This document shows positions 25,673-33,885 of a stretch of 48,456 nucleotides of DNA, piece by piece. The stretch comes from Dysgonomonas sp. HGC4 (GTDB taxonomy: Bacteria; Bacteroidota; Bacteroidia; Bacteroidales; Dysgonomonadaceae). Each line of letters starts with the position of its first letter. Within the stretch, counting starts at the first letter, position 1. Both the position numbers and the translations under genes were made by a program. The stretch covers positions 1-48,456 of the forward strand of contig NZ_CVRU01000088.1 in NCBI RefSeq assembly GCF_001261715.1, read 5' to 3'. The notes under the pieces were generated by a model, which worked only from the letters and a program-made list of their open reading frames with translations, made no database searches and was not told where the DNA came from.

Positions 25673-26107
25673 TCAATTATCTTCTTTTGAATAACTCGCT
25701 TTAAGAATTGTATTTCTTATAAAATTCAACTCCAAACTAATTTCAGGCTCTCCCTCCTTGGAGGCGGATATTGTATATGAGAACAGAATAGTTCTTCTCC
25801 CTTTTGAGTTTATAGGAACTATTATTGTCCATGAATAAACAAGAAGATCTTGATCTCCTTCGTTGGTAAGTTTGACTTCTTCCTTTAAAGAAAAACCATC
25901 TTCCACATATATACCCGATGCTGATGATAGTTCTATGCTTTCGTTATATTCTTCTTTTGCCTCTGAAGACTGAACACTCAATCTCAATGTTCCTGAATCT
26001 GCATCATCTCTATAAAAAGCTGCATCACCATCATCGTAATATTCTTCTTTCCAATTGATCGGCAATTTGAAAGAAACTATGCCTTCGTTGTATTTAATTA
26101 GTTTCAT
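25673..26107 (-). CDS. Unknown protein encoded inside the nqr operon
   Basis: I do not recognise it. It is 144 residues from the ATG at 26107, or 154 if the ATG at 26137 is used. The shorter form is likelier because it begins with the folded-looking strand MKLIKYNEGIVSFKLP. The protein is acidic and soluble, with no signal peptide or membrane segment. The pattern FKLPINWKEEYYDDGDAAF followed by TLRLSVQSS and a long beta-rich remainder recalls the PsbP/Mog1-type folds of several small DUF families, which is only a weak resemblance. It sits between nqrE and nqrF, 33 bases before nqrF, where other bacteria have no gene. Confidence 0.7.
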   Translation of the reverse strand: MKLIKYNEGIVSFKLPINWKEEYYDDGDAAFYRDDADSGTLRLSVQSSEAKEEYNESIELSSASGIYVEDGFSLKEEVKLTNEGDQDLLVYSWTIIVPINSKGRRTILFSYTISASKEGEPEISLELNFIRNTILKASYSKEDN

Positions 26108-26210
26108 ACCATTAAGTAAATAATGTAAAACATTCATTAAAGTCTAAAACCTATCAATTTATTACTTTGGCAAGCACAAATAATTTAAGCTAAACAATCA
26201 GTTTAAAAAC

Positions 26211-26828
26211 TTAAAGTTTGATACCTGAGAAGCTCATAAAAGCGATTCCCATTAATGCCGTTATAATAAAAGTAATCCCCAAGCCTCTCAAAGGTTTAGG
26301 AATATCAGAGTATTCGAGTTTTTCGCGTATGGCTGCTAATCCTATAATTGCCAAAAACCAACCCACACCCGATCCAAAACCGTATATTGTAGCATAGCCA
26401 ATATTAGGAAACTCTTTCTGCTGCATAAATAACGAGCCTCCAAATATGGCGCAATTAACAGCCAGCAGAGGAAGGAATATACCTAGAGTAGCATACAATG
26501 ATGGACTGTATTTCTCGATAAGCAGAGCCAATATTTGTGTTACCGATGCCAGTACAGCAATAAACACCAACAATGTCAACATACTCAAATCAACATCTTT
26601 AAAACCATCACCCAACCATTGTAAAGCACCTGGTTTCAATAAATAGTTCTCCAACAAATAGTTGAGGGGAACAGTTATAGTAAGAAGAAAGATTACTGCA
26701 ATACCAAGCCCTACTGCAGTTTTCACATTCTTAGAAATAGCGAGAAATGTACACATACCCAAAAAGTATGCAAATATCATATTCTCAATAAAAATGGATC
26801 GGATAAATATATTAATAGCCTCTTGCAT
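26211..26828 (-). CDS. nqrE: Na+-translocating NADH:quinone reductase subunit E
   Basis: An integral membrane subunit with about six helices, forming with NqrD the symmetric core that holds the membrane iron-sulfur centre. FAYFLGMCTFLAIS near residues 19-32 carries one conserved Cys, and VNCAIFGGSLFM near 123-134 the other. The 205-residue length and the ending GLGITFIITALMGIAFMSF are typical. It lies 71 bases after nqrD, one of the longer spacers in the operon. Confidence 0.96.
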   Translation of the reverse strand: MQEAINIFIRSIFIENMIFAYFLGMCTFLAISKNVKTAVGLGIAVIFLLTITVPLNYLLENYLLKPGALQWLGDGFKDVDLSMLTLLVFIAVLASVTQILALLIEKYSPSLYATLGIFLPLLAVNCAIFGGSLFMQQKEFPNIGYATIYGFGSGVGWFLAIIGLAAIREKLEYSDIPKPLRGLGITFIITALMGIAFMSFSGIKL

Positions 26829-26899
26829 ATTTGTTCTGTTCTTTTTCTTATAATCTATTTACTAAGGCTTTTTAAAGCCTTCTTTCAGACTCTGCTCAA

Positions 26900-27532
26900 T
26901 TAGCTCTCTTGTAAATCTTTATTACGGAAGCGTTGTATCCATATCAACACAGCTACCACTATAAGAGCCATAGGAGGAAGTATCATAAATCCGTTGTCCA
27001 TATAACCCATATTATAAAAAGATTGAGGTGTAATCTCAAATTCTAATATCGTGCCCGACCCTAATAATTCGCGAATGAAACCTACAATAAATAGTACTAC
27101 TGCATATCCCAAACCATTACCAAGCCCATCTAAAAAGGAGGAAACAGGTCCGTTACCTAAAGCAAAAGCTTCTAAACGCCCCATTAAGATACAATTGGTA
27201 AGAATAAGACTAATAAATACAGATAGCTGTTTATTTACATCAAAAGCATATGCTTTTAGCAATTCACTCACAAGTGTTACTAAAGCCGCCGCTATAACCA
27301 TTTGCACTATTATACGAATCTTATCTGGAATAAGATTACGTAATAGAGACAAAAATAAATTAGCAAAAGCAACCACAATAGTTACACAGACACCCATCAT
27401 TATCGATGCCTCCAGTTTAGTAGTTACAGCCAAGGTCGAACAAACGCCTAATACTTGGACTAAAATTGGGTTTTTTCTATTTAATGGACCTAATAGTATA
27501 GCCCTTGTTTTATCTGATAATAGCTGACTCAT
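26900..27532 (-). CDS. nqrD: Na+-translocating NADH:quinone reductase subunit D
   Basis: The partner of NqrE, with six membrane helices. QVLGVCSTLAVTTKLE (about residues 28-43) and LTNCILMGRLEAFALG (about 109-124) carry the conserved cysteines of the intramembrane cluster. The 210-residue length is normal. Its start directly follows the nqrC stop, with one base between, which suggests translational coupling. Confidence 0.96.
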   Translation of the reverse strand: MSQLLSDKTRAILLGPLNRKNPILVQVLGVCSTLAVTTKLEASIMMGVCVTIVVAFANLFLSLLRNLIPDKIRIIVQMVIAAALVTLVSELLKAYAFDVNKQLSVFISLILTNCILMGRLEAFALGNGPVSSFLDGLGNGLGYAVVLFIVGFIRELLGSGTILEFEITPQSFYNMGYMDNGFMILPPMALIVVAVLIWIQRFRNKDLQES

Positions 27533-27533
27533 T

Positions 27534-28241
27534 TTAGTTCTTCTTTAAATTTTCCAAAAACTTACTATAACCTTCCAATGTATTATAGAGCATATTATCT
27601 ACACCATGACTGGTAATTGTACCACCCGATATACCATCTACATAATCTCTGTCTGAGACGCTTTTGCCGGGTTTTACAATTGCTATTGATTTAAAAACAC
27701 CATCCTTATAAAGGTGTTTTCCCACAAATTCGTCACTAAACCAATCGTGAGAAACTTCAGCCCCCAAGCCAGGAGTCTCCGATTCGTGATCAAAATCAGC
27801 TCCATATACTGTATTTCCATCTTCATGCACAGCAATGTATCCCCACATAGCACCCCATAATCCTGAACCTCTCAAAGCCAGAATATATAAAGTTTTACCC
27901 TCTAAATTTGCGACATATACCGGGTATCTGCGCTCACTTAAAGGCTTATCCATCTCCACTTTCATATCTGCATTAAATGCATCTTGTTCAGAATTAGGAA
28001 TAATATTACCATCTAAATCTATCATATACATATTCGGAATCAGTTCTTTAAACTTTCGTTCAGATGCCTCTCCTTTTGTATTTATATTAATAGAACGTAG
28101 TATTTGCGACATTTTATCGACATCCTCATTCTTCTGTTGAATCCCTTTTAATGATACGTGAACTATAGAAAGTACAACAGCTACAAGAATAACCATTATA
28201 CTCGCAAATACGATCGTATATTTATTACTATCTCTATTCAT
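27534..28241 (-). CDS. nqrC: Na+-translocating NADH:quinone reductase subunit C
   Basis: A periplasm-facing flavoprotein with one N-terminal helix (about residues 10-30) and an FMN-binding domain. The covalent FMN site is expected at Thr208 in DGISGGTITSHG. This is the S-G-[A/G]-T form of the flavinylation motif. The 235-residue length is usual for Bacteroidetes. The ATG overlaps the nqrB stop by four bases (ATGA). The FMN would be attached by an ApbE flavin transferase, which is not in this window. Confidence 0.95.
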   Translation of the reverse strand: MNRDSNKYTIVFASIMVILVAVVLSIVHVSLKGIQQKNEDVDKMSQILRSININTKGEASERKFKELIPNMYMIDLDGNIIPNSEQDAFNADMKVEMDKPLSERRYPVYVANLEGKTLYILALRGSGLWGAMWGYIAVHEDGNTVYGADFDHESETPGLGAEVSHDWFSDEFVGKHLYKDGVFKSIAIVKPGKSVSDRDYVDGISGGTITSHGVDNMLYNTLEGYSKFLENLKKN

Positions 28242-29473
28242 ACACTTTTATCAGTTTTCTGAGATACTCGTCTCATTCTGCGTTTAATATTTTGCCCAAC
28301 CACAACATAATCTATCAAAGGAGCAAAAGCATTCATAAACAGTATTGCCAACATCATACCTTCCGGATAGCCGGGATTGAATACGCGGATCAAAACGGCT
28401 ATCACTCCAATAAGAAACCCATACACCCATTTTCCAGATTCGGTACGTGCAGATGTAACAGGATCGGTAGCCATAAAAACGGCACCAAAAGCAAATCCTC
28501 CTAAAAGAATATGCTCCAGAGGAGTTATCTGCATCACAGCATTTACAGCAAATTGATTGATCAAAAGAGCCGTTGCCATCCCTCCGACAAAAACAGATAC
28601 CATCGTTTTCCAACTAGCAACACCAAATAAGATCATAATAATTGCACCTATCAGAATAGCCAATTTAGATGTTTCACCAATTGAACCGGGAATAAGTCCT
28701 AAGAACATATCCCAATACGTAAGCACATGCCCCGTAACATCAACCAATGTTACACTATTTCCTGTTGCAGTTTCTATTTGTGATAAGGGGGTAGCTCCCG
28801 AAAAAGCATCTACCGTTTGCGTAATACCATCCACTATATTTGCATCACCTACACCAAAACTGTTTTCAGCACGAACAAATACATGCTCACCCGTCATTTT
28901 AGAAGGATATGCAAAGAACAAAAATGCCCTTGCAACCAAAGCAACATTGAATATATTATAACCCGTTCCCCCAAAAACTTCTTTTGCAAAAACAACAGCA
29001 AATGCAGTAGCAACTGCGAGCATCCATAGAGGAAGATCGACAGGTACAATCATAGGAATCAGCATACCCGACACCAGAAAACCTTCTTGTACTTCATGCC
29101 CTTTAATCTGAGCTATAATAATTTCAATACCCAAACCTACCACATACGACACTACAATCTTGGGCAGAATAGCTAATAAGCCAAATAGAAAACAGTTCCA
29201 TAAAACAGGAACTTCTCCTATTGCCTGATAGTGCTGATAGCCGACATTATACATTCCAAAAAGCAATGCAGGAACCAAGGCTAAAATAACCAACGACATG
29301 GTTCGTTTCGTATCAGAAGCATCGTGTATATGCACACCACTTTTTGAAGTAGCACTCGGCACATATAAAAATGTATCTATTGCATCGTATAACGAATGCA
29401 ATTTCTCGAGCTTACCACCTTTTTCAAAGTGAGGCTTAATCTTATTATCCAGTTGATCTCTTAATGATTTCAA
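28238..29473 (-). CDS. nqrB: Na+-translocating NADH:quinone reductase subunit B, TTG start
   Basis: The largest membrane subunit, carrying riboflavin, covalent FMN and the sodium path. The FMN-Thr is expected at Thr228 in DAFSGATPL. Membrane helices and GFLVSGMLIPMIVPVDLPLW are typical. The 411-residue length fits. The start codon is TTG at 29471-29473: it gives the conserved N-terminus KSLRDQLDNKIKPHFEKGGK, and the next in-frame ATG is too far inside. It lies 52 bases after nqrA and overlaps nqrC by four bases. Confidence 0.95.
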   Translation of the reverse strand: MKSLRDQLDNKIKPHFEKGGKLEKLHSLYDAIDTFLYVPSATSKSGVHIHDASDTKRTMSLVILALVPALLFGMYNVGYQHYQAIGEVPVLWNCFLFGLLAILPKIVVSYVVGLGIEIIIAQIKGHEVQEGFLVSGMLIPMIVPVDLPLWMLAVATAFAVVFAKEVFGGTGYNIFNVALVARAFLFFAYPSKMTGEHVFVRAENSFGVGDANIVDGITQTVDAFSGATPLSQIETATGNSVTLVDVTGHVLTYWDMFLGLIPGSIGETSKLAILIGAIIMILFGVASWKTMVSVFVGGMATALLINQFAVNAVMQITPLEHILLGGFAFGAVFMATDPVTSARTESGKWVYGFLIGVIAVLIRVFNPGYPEGMMLAILFMNAFAPLIDYVVVGQNIKRRMRRVSQKTDKSV

Positions 29474-29525
29474 TGTTATATCTATTTTTTTATAAAACTT
29501 ACAACTAACAGGAAGCTCAGAAGCT

Positions 29526-30896
29526 TCATTCCATTTCTTTTTTCAACTTATTGAGCCCTTCACGAATCTCTTTCTGAATTTCGAGTTTTGAGGTATCAAC
29601 AAATTCGCACAAAGCAAAATCTTCGGGAGCAACTTCATATATACCCAGTTGTTCCATCTTATCTACATTATACGTTATTGTGGCTTTTATAAGTTGTTCA
29701 GGAAGAATATCCAGAGGGAATACCTTATCGTATTCGTTGGACATAATAATAGCACGACGTCCGCCCATTAATCGGGCATCTAAACGGTATTTTTTATTGG
29801 GCTTCAATAAACTCACCAATTTAGATAGATAAGTACTACCAGCACTATATTTTTTGTTTAATCCGGGAGAAGCCCAGCCTATGAAATCATGCTTATCGTC
29901 ACCCTCAGGAATAACAGTAACTTGTGAATCATAAAAATGAAGCGAACCGTCTTTATCAATCTGTTTACCAGTCAACACATTACCCGAAATGTAGCGCAAT
30001 GCAGCACCTCTGGTAACATTAGCATCAAATAAATGATCTAACTTCGAACCTATAACTACAGAATAATACCCTTTCTTGACTGCCTCCGAACCGGTATAAG
30101 CAATAAGACGAGTAAAGTCAACATATCCCTTCAATAGAAAACGACCAATCATTAACACATCGGGTGCAGTAATAGTCCAGACTGTTTCACCTTTATTTAC
30201 AGGATTTATTGAATTGATTTGTACACCAATATTTCCTGCAGGATGTGGACCTTCAAATTCGCAAACCTCTACATTTTTGGCATCAAGCAAAGCTATTGAT
30301 TTAGTGTTAGGACTAACTCCTAAATATATTTTACCTGAAGTTAATTTAGATAAGGTATCAATACCTTTCTGAAAAACCAAAGGTTCTTTGTCAATTATAA
30401 AATCATATGATGGAGCCAAAGGCACAGACGAAAATCCAGATATAAATATATCACGAGGCGAACTATTAGGATCTGCAATTATATCATAAGGACGCTGCTT
30501 AATAAATGGCCAAAGTCCGGCTTTTAATAACTTACTTTTTATTTCTTCTGCGGAGTCACCTTGTATAGACGATATATCGAAAACATCACGTTGAATCTCT
30601 TCATCTGCTTCTATCGTAATATCTAGCAGTCGTCTTTTCTCCCCCCGTGTTACCGACACCACCGTACCACTCACAGGCGAAACAAAAACTAATTGCTCGT
30701 TCCGTTTATCGTGCATTACTGGAGTACCAGCATTTACTCGATCTCCTACTTTAACATCTACTTTGGGAATAAGACAAGGAAAATCATCAGGCACAATTTT
30801 TACGATGGATGGCTTTACACTACCTACAATAACTTCTGGTGCATCGCCTTCTATCGGAATATTCAGACCTTTCTTTATTTTGATATATTTTGGCAT
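29526..30896 (-). CDS. nqrA: Na+-translocating NADH:quinone reductase subunit A
   Basis: The cytoplasmic subunit involved in quinone interaction. The N-terminus IKIKKGLNIPIEGDAPE is the family start. FPCLIPKVDVKVGDRVNAGTP (lipoyl-like hammerhead) and the central RYISGNVLTGK are conserved. The 456-residue length is normal. It is the first gene of the operon, which drives Na+ export from NADH oxidation and quinone reduction. The leader is long if the -7 box at 31070-31077 is used. Confidence 0.96.
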   Translation of the reverse strand: MPKYIKIKKGLNIPIEGDAPEVIVGSVKPSIVKIVPDDFPCLIPKVDVKVGDRVNAGTPVMHDKRNEQLVFVSPVSGTVVSVTRGEKRRLLDITIEADEEIQRDVFDISSIQGDSAEEIKSKLLKAGLWPFIKQRPYDIIADPNSSPRDIFISGFSSVPLAPSYDFIIDKEPLVFQKGIDTLSKLTSGKIYLGVSPNTKSIALLDAKNVEVCEFEGPHPAGNIGVQINSINPVNKGETVWTITAPDVLMIGRFLLKGYVDFTRLIAYTGSEAVKKGYYSVVIGSKLDHLFDANVTRGAALRYISGNVLTGKQIDKDGSLHFYDSQVTVIPEGDDKHDFIGWASPGLNKKYSAGSTYLSKLVSLLKPNKKYRLDARLMGGRRAIIMSNEYDKVFPLDILPEQLIKATITYNVDKMEQLGIYEVAPEDFALCEFVDTSKLEIQKEIREGLNKLKKEME

Positions 30897-31069
30897 ATAA
30901 TATTTATGTCAAACGATTTTGTAAAATATCTGTTTTACTTATTACTATCTTTCATGTACTCTAAACCCCGATGGGCTTAGCCTGAAAAATGCAGCAACAA
31001 AGACTTTATATACTATTCCTCTTAGAAATACAATATATTTTATCTATATGATTAGGAAAGCTATTATCA

Positions 31070-31077
31070 CAAATATA
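31070..31077 (-). promoter_or_regulatory. Candidate -7 box of the nqr operon
   Basis: The minus strand reads TATATTTG, a perfect TAnnTTTG. It would give a leader of about 165 bases before nqrA. Confidence 0.45.
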
Positions 31078-31181
31078 ATTTTTTTTTTCGAGAAATAAAA
31101 GTCAATTCCTCCAAAACATCCCGAAGCTAAACTATACGATCAATCAAATTACTAAAATCTTATTCACCTATAGAAACAAAA

Positions 31182-31207
31182 AAGGTTTGACTTAAAAGTC
31201 AAACCTT
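31182..31207 (-). terminator. Terminator of the charged-helix protein gene
   Basis: AAGGTTTGAC and GTCAAACCTT (31182-31207) form a perfect stem around TTAAAA. The minus-strand tail is TTTTTG. Confidence 0.85.
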
Positions 31208-31252
31208 CTTATTATAATATAAAATATCAGTTCTCAACAAACTCCATATTTT

Positions 31253-31579
31253 TTATAATGCCAAAATCTTAGTTGCTGTATGGCGTCTTATTCTTGCAAT
31301 CTCTTGCTCAGACTCCTCGTGATATTTTGCAGCTCGTTTATCACCTTCTTTTCTGATTTTATCAGACTCTTTTTGAGCTTTTTTGTCAGCTTCTTTATGA
31401 GCCTTCTCAGAATTCTTTAAAGCTTTACTTTTGGCTTTCTCTATATCCTTCGCTTCTTGTGCTTTTAACTTTTCTATTTTCAACTGAATCATAGGATCAG
31501 CCGAACTTCTGTCCTGAGCATAAGATACTTGAGTTGCCAACATACTGATTAGAAACATTGATAGTAACAATCTTTTCAT
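31253..31579 (-). CDS. Small secreted lysine/glutamate-rich helical protein
   Basis: Function unknown. 108 residues: a signal peptide (about 1-21, ending SYA), then an almost continuous charged helix. About 70 residues are dominated by Lys, Glu, Ala and Asp, with heptad-like repeats such as KAHKEADKKAQKESDKI. It ends with TATKILAL. The composition suggests a single alpha-helix or coiled coil in the periplasm. It is monocistronic, with its own -7 box (31651-31658) and terminator. Similar short secreted helical proteins are common in Bacteroidetes but mostly unnamed. Confidence 0.75.
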   Translation of the reverse strand: MKRLLLSMFLISMLATQVSYAQDRSSADPMIQLKIEKLKAQEAKDIEKAKSKALKNSEKAHKEADKKAQKESDKIRKEGDKRAAKYHEESEQEIARIRRHTATKILAL

Positions 31580-31650
31580 AAATATATAAAATGGTTAGTA
31601 TTAATCAATTAGTGTGCATTTACGCTATACATTTCTAATAACATAGCCTG

Positions 31651-31658
31651 CAAATCTA
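31651..31658 (-). promoter_or_regulatory. -7 promoter box of the charged-helix protein gene
   Basis: The minus strand reads TAGATTTGC, a perfect match, 72 bases before the ATG. A TTTG (31681-31684, minus strand) lies 22 bases upstream. Confidence 0.55.
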
Positions 31659-31704
31659 AAAATACTTATTGAATATTCTGCAAAAAAAGTGTTATTTTTT
31701 CACA

Positions 31705-31725
31705 AATGAGTCTATTCGACTCATT
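31705..31725. promoter_or_regulatory. Palindrome AATGAGTC-N5-GACTCATT
   Basis: A perfect 8-bp inverted repeat with the centre TATTC. It lies about 60-80 bases upstream of the expected start of the charged-helix gene and 10 bases past the M13 peptidase terminator. It could be an activator site or a second hairpin. Confidence 0.4.
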
Positions 31726-31735
31726 AAGAGCAAAA

Positions 31736-31771
31736 AAAATCTCCCATGAAAATTAACTCATGGGAGATTTT
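31736..31771 (-). terminator. Terminator of the M13 peptidase gene
   Basis: AAAATCTCCCATGA (31736-31749) pairs perfectly with TCATGGGAGATTTT (31758-31771). On the minus strand the stem is followed by a run of T. Confidence 0.9.
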
Positions 31772-31798
31772 ACTATCTATTAATAAAGTCTTTGTTTC

Positions 31799-33850
31799 TT
31801 ACCAAATAGAAGAACGTTTTTCAATAGGTAAATAAAGAGAATCTTTCTCTGTTATATTGAATGCTTTATACCAAGCCTCTACGTGAGGTAAAGCACCATC
31901 TACACGCCATTTGCCTAAAGCATGTGGATCTATTTTTGTTAAGCGTCTGATTTCGGCGTCTCTGATATTACCAGCCCACAGATTAGCGTAAGCTAGGAAG
32001 AAACGTTGTTGAGGAGTAAATCCATCAATCTTTTCGCTCGATTGTCCTTGCTTAGTCTTCATAAAGGCATAGTAAGAAACTTGCAAACCTCCTTGATCAG
32101 CAATATTTTCACCTAAAGTAAATTGACCATTAGCATGTAAATCATCCAGCACTACAATATTACTGAAGTGGTCAGCCAATACTTTAGCTCTCTCCTCAAA
32201 TTTCTTAGCATCATCGGCTGTCCACCAGTCGGTCATATTACCGTTTTTGTCATACTTACGACCCTGATCATCAAACCCATGAGTCATTTCATGACCAATA
32301 ACCACACCAATTGCGCCATAGTTAACAGCATCGTCAGCATCCATATAGAAGAATGGAGGTTGCAAAATACCAGCAGGGAAACAAATCTCGTTTGTAGTTG
32401 GATTATAATAAGCATTAACTGTTTGAGGAGACATTAACCATTCTGAACGGTCAACAGGTTTACCCAACTTATTTAACATAAAATCGAACTCGAAATTAGA
32501 TGCACGAACAATATTTGCCCAATAGTTATCATCTTTAATATCTAAAGCCGAAACATCTCTCCATTTGTCAGGATAACCAATCTTTACGATAAACGTTCCC
32601 AATTTTTCTTGAGCCTTAGCTTTAGTTTCTTTGCTCATCCACTCCAAATTGTTGATACGTTCGCTCAACGATTCTTTAAGGTTTTTCACAAGGTCAAGCA
32701 TACGCTCTTTAGCCTTTGGAGGGAAATATTTCTCAACATACAATTGTCCGACTTCCTCACCTAGAGCATCATTAATTGTATTTACAGTTCTTTTCCAACG
32801 AGGTTGTATTACTTTACTACCACTCATTTCCTTACCATAGAATTCAAAGTTTGCATTCACAAACTCGTCACCTAAGTATTTAGAAGCAGCATTAATTAAA
32901 CACCAAGAAAGATATGCTTTAGAATCTTTTACCGGTGTAGATTGAATAAGTTTTACGGCTGCAATAATAGGCTCTTTTTGAGAAACATTCAGTTCCTTCA
33001 AATCTTTTGCACCTACAGCAGCAAAAAACTCGTCCCATTTAAATTTAGCTATCGAATCATTTAGGCTACTAACCTGCATTTTATGATAGTTAAGTTCAGG
33101 GATACGTGTTTTTTCTTTCTCGAAATGCGATTTAGCCAATGCTGTTTCTATTTTCATAACAGCCGTAGCTGCTGCCTTTGCATCAGCCTCAGTATATCCT
33201 GCATGTTTAAACTGAGTTTCCATCAATTTAATATATCCTTCACGCAAAGATTTTGATGTTGCATCAGTAGCCAAATAATACTCGCGTTCGCCCAATCCCA
33301 AACCACTTTGGTAGATATGAGCTATATTCATTGAACTATTCATATCATCGGCTCCTACATAGAAACCAAAGAAGGGAGCTGATGTATAGTGTCTGATTTT
33401 TCCTGATAGAGAAATTATATCTTCTACTGTAGAAGCAGCATTAATAGTAGCTAATTGCTCCAAGATAGGAGCTGCACCATCGGTGTTCAGCTTCACACTA
33501 TCCATACCCAGTTTATACAAATCTCCGATCTTTTGAGCGGTAGATCCTTGTTTATTTTCAGTTTTACCCAATTCAATAATCAGATCTTTTATTTGCTTCT
33601 GATTATTTTCTCTCAACTGATCAAATGAACCGTAACGAGAATATTCGTCTGGTATAGGATTGGCATCCGACCATCCACCTGTTGCGAAACGATAGAAATT
33701 GCTGCCAGGATTAGCTGTAGTATCTAAATTCTCAATCTTTAAACTTTCTACCATAAGCACCTCCTCCTCTGCGTTAGCTTTCTGTTTACAACCAACCGTA
33801 GTTGCTGCTGCCAGAATGGCTACCGGTAAATAATAATACAATCTATTCAT
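31799..33850 (-). CDS. M13 family metallopeptidase lipoprotein (PepO/neprilysin-like)
   Basis: A zinc endopeptidase of the neprilysin family, acting on short peptides outside the cytoplasm. The lipobox TTVGC follows a hydrophobic stretch (Cys near residue 21). The mature part begins with the PGSNFYRFATGGW segment typical of M13 proteins. The zinc site is His520-Glu-Met-Thr-His524 (HExxH), with the third ligand in GENIADQGG near residues 582-590. NAYYNPTTNEICFPAGILQPPF and the C-terminal ENRSSIW-like ending (KRSSIW) are conserved. The 683-residue length is standard. It follows the carbamoyltransferase gene by 35 bases and may be cotranscribed. Confidence 0.94.
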   Translation of the reverse strand: MNRLYYYLPVAILAAATTVGCKQKANAEEEVLMVESLKIENLDTTANPGSNFYRFATGGWSDANPIPDEYSRYGSFDQLRENNQKQIKDLIIELGKTENKQGSTAQKIGDLYKLGMDSVKLNTDGAAPILEQLATINAASTVEDIISLSGKIRHYTSAPFFGFYVGADDMNSSMNIAHIYQSGLGLGEREYYLATDATSKSLREGYIKLMETQFKHAGYTEADAKAAATAVMKIETALAKSHFEKEKTRIPELNYHKMQVSSLNDSIAKFKWDEFFAAVGAKDLKELNVSQKEPIIAAVKLIQSTPVKDSKAYLSWCLINAASKYLGDEFVNANFEFYGKEMSGSKVIQPRWKRTVNTINDALGEEVGQLYVEKYFPPKAKERMLDLVKNLKESLSERINNLEWMSKETKAKAQEKLGTFIVKIGYPDKWRDVSALDIKDDNYWANIVRASNFEFDFMLNKLGKPVDRSEWLMSPQTVNAYYNPTTNEICFPAGILQPPFFYMDADDAVNYGAIGVVIGHEMTHGFDDQGRKYDKNGNMTDWWTADDAKKFEERAKVLADHFSNIVVLDDLHANGQFTLGENIADQGGLQVSYYAFMKTKQGQSSEKIDGFTPQQRFFLAYANLWAGNIRDAEIRRLTKIDPHALGKWRVDGALPHVEAWYKAFNITEKDSLYLPIEKRSSIW

Positions 33851-33885
33851 CTTTATTATATTTAATATTTATTCTTAAAACAGTT

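Larger units (their letters stand above)
30897..31252. other. 356-base region upstream of the nqr operon
   Basis: No gene is visible. It holds the terminator of the next gene (31182-31207), a perfect minus-strand -7 box (31070-31077), and between it and nqrA about 170 bases of leader. The leader contains a GC-rich patch (CCCCGATGGGC, 30966-30976) that can form a small imperfect hairpin. I see no known riboswitch. Confidence 0.55.

Noticed and set aside
27051-27527. 158-residue open frame antisense to nqrD
   Set aside because: It is a low-complexity mirror of a strongly conserved membrane gene, as are the other long antisense frames opposite rpsA, nqrB, rho and the AsmA-like gene.
30897-31069. 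Possible riboswitch in the nqr leader
   Set aside because: Only one small imperfect hairpin is visible, with none of the conserved cores of known riboswitch classes that I could recognise.
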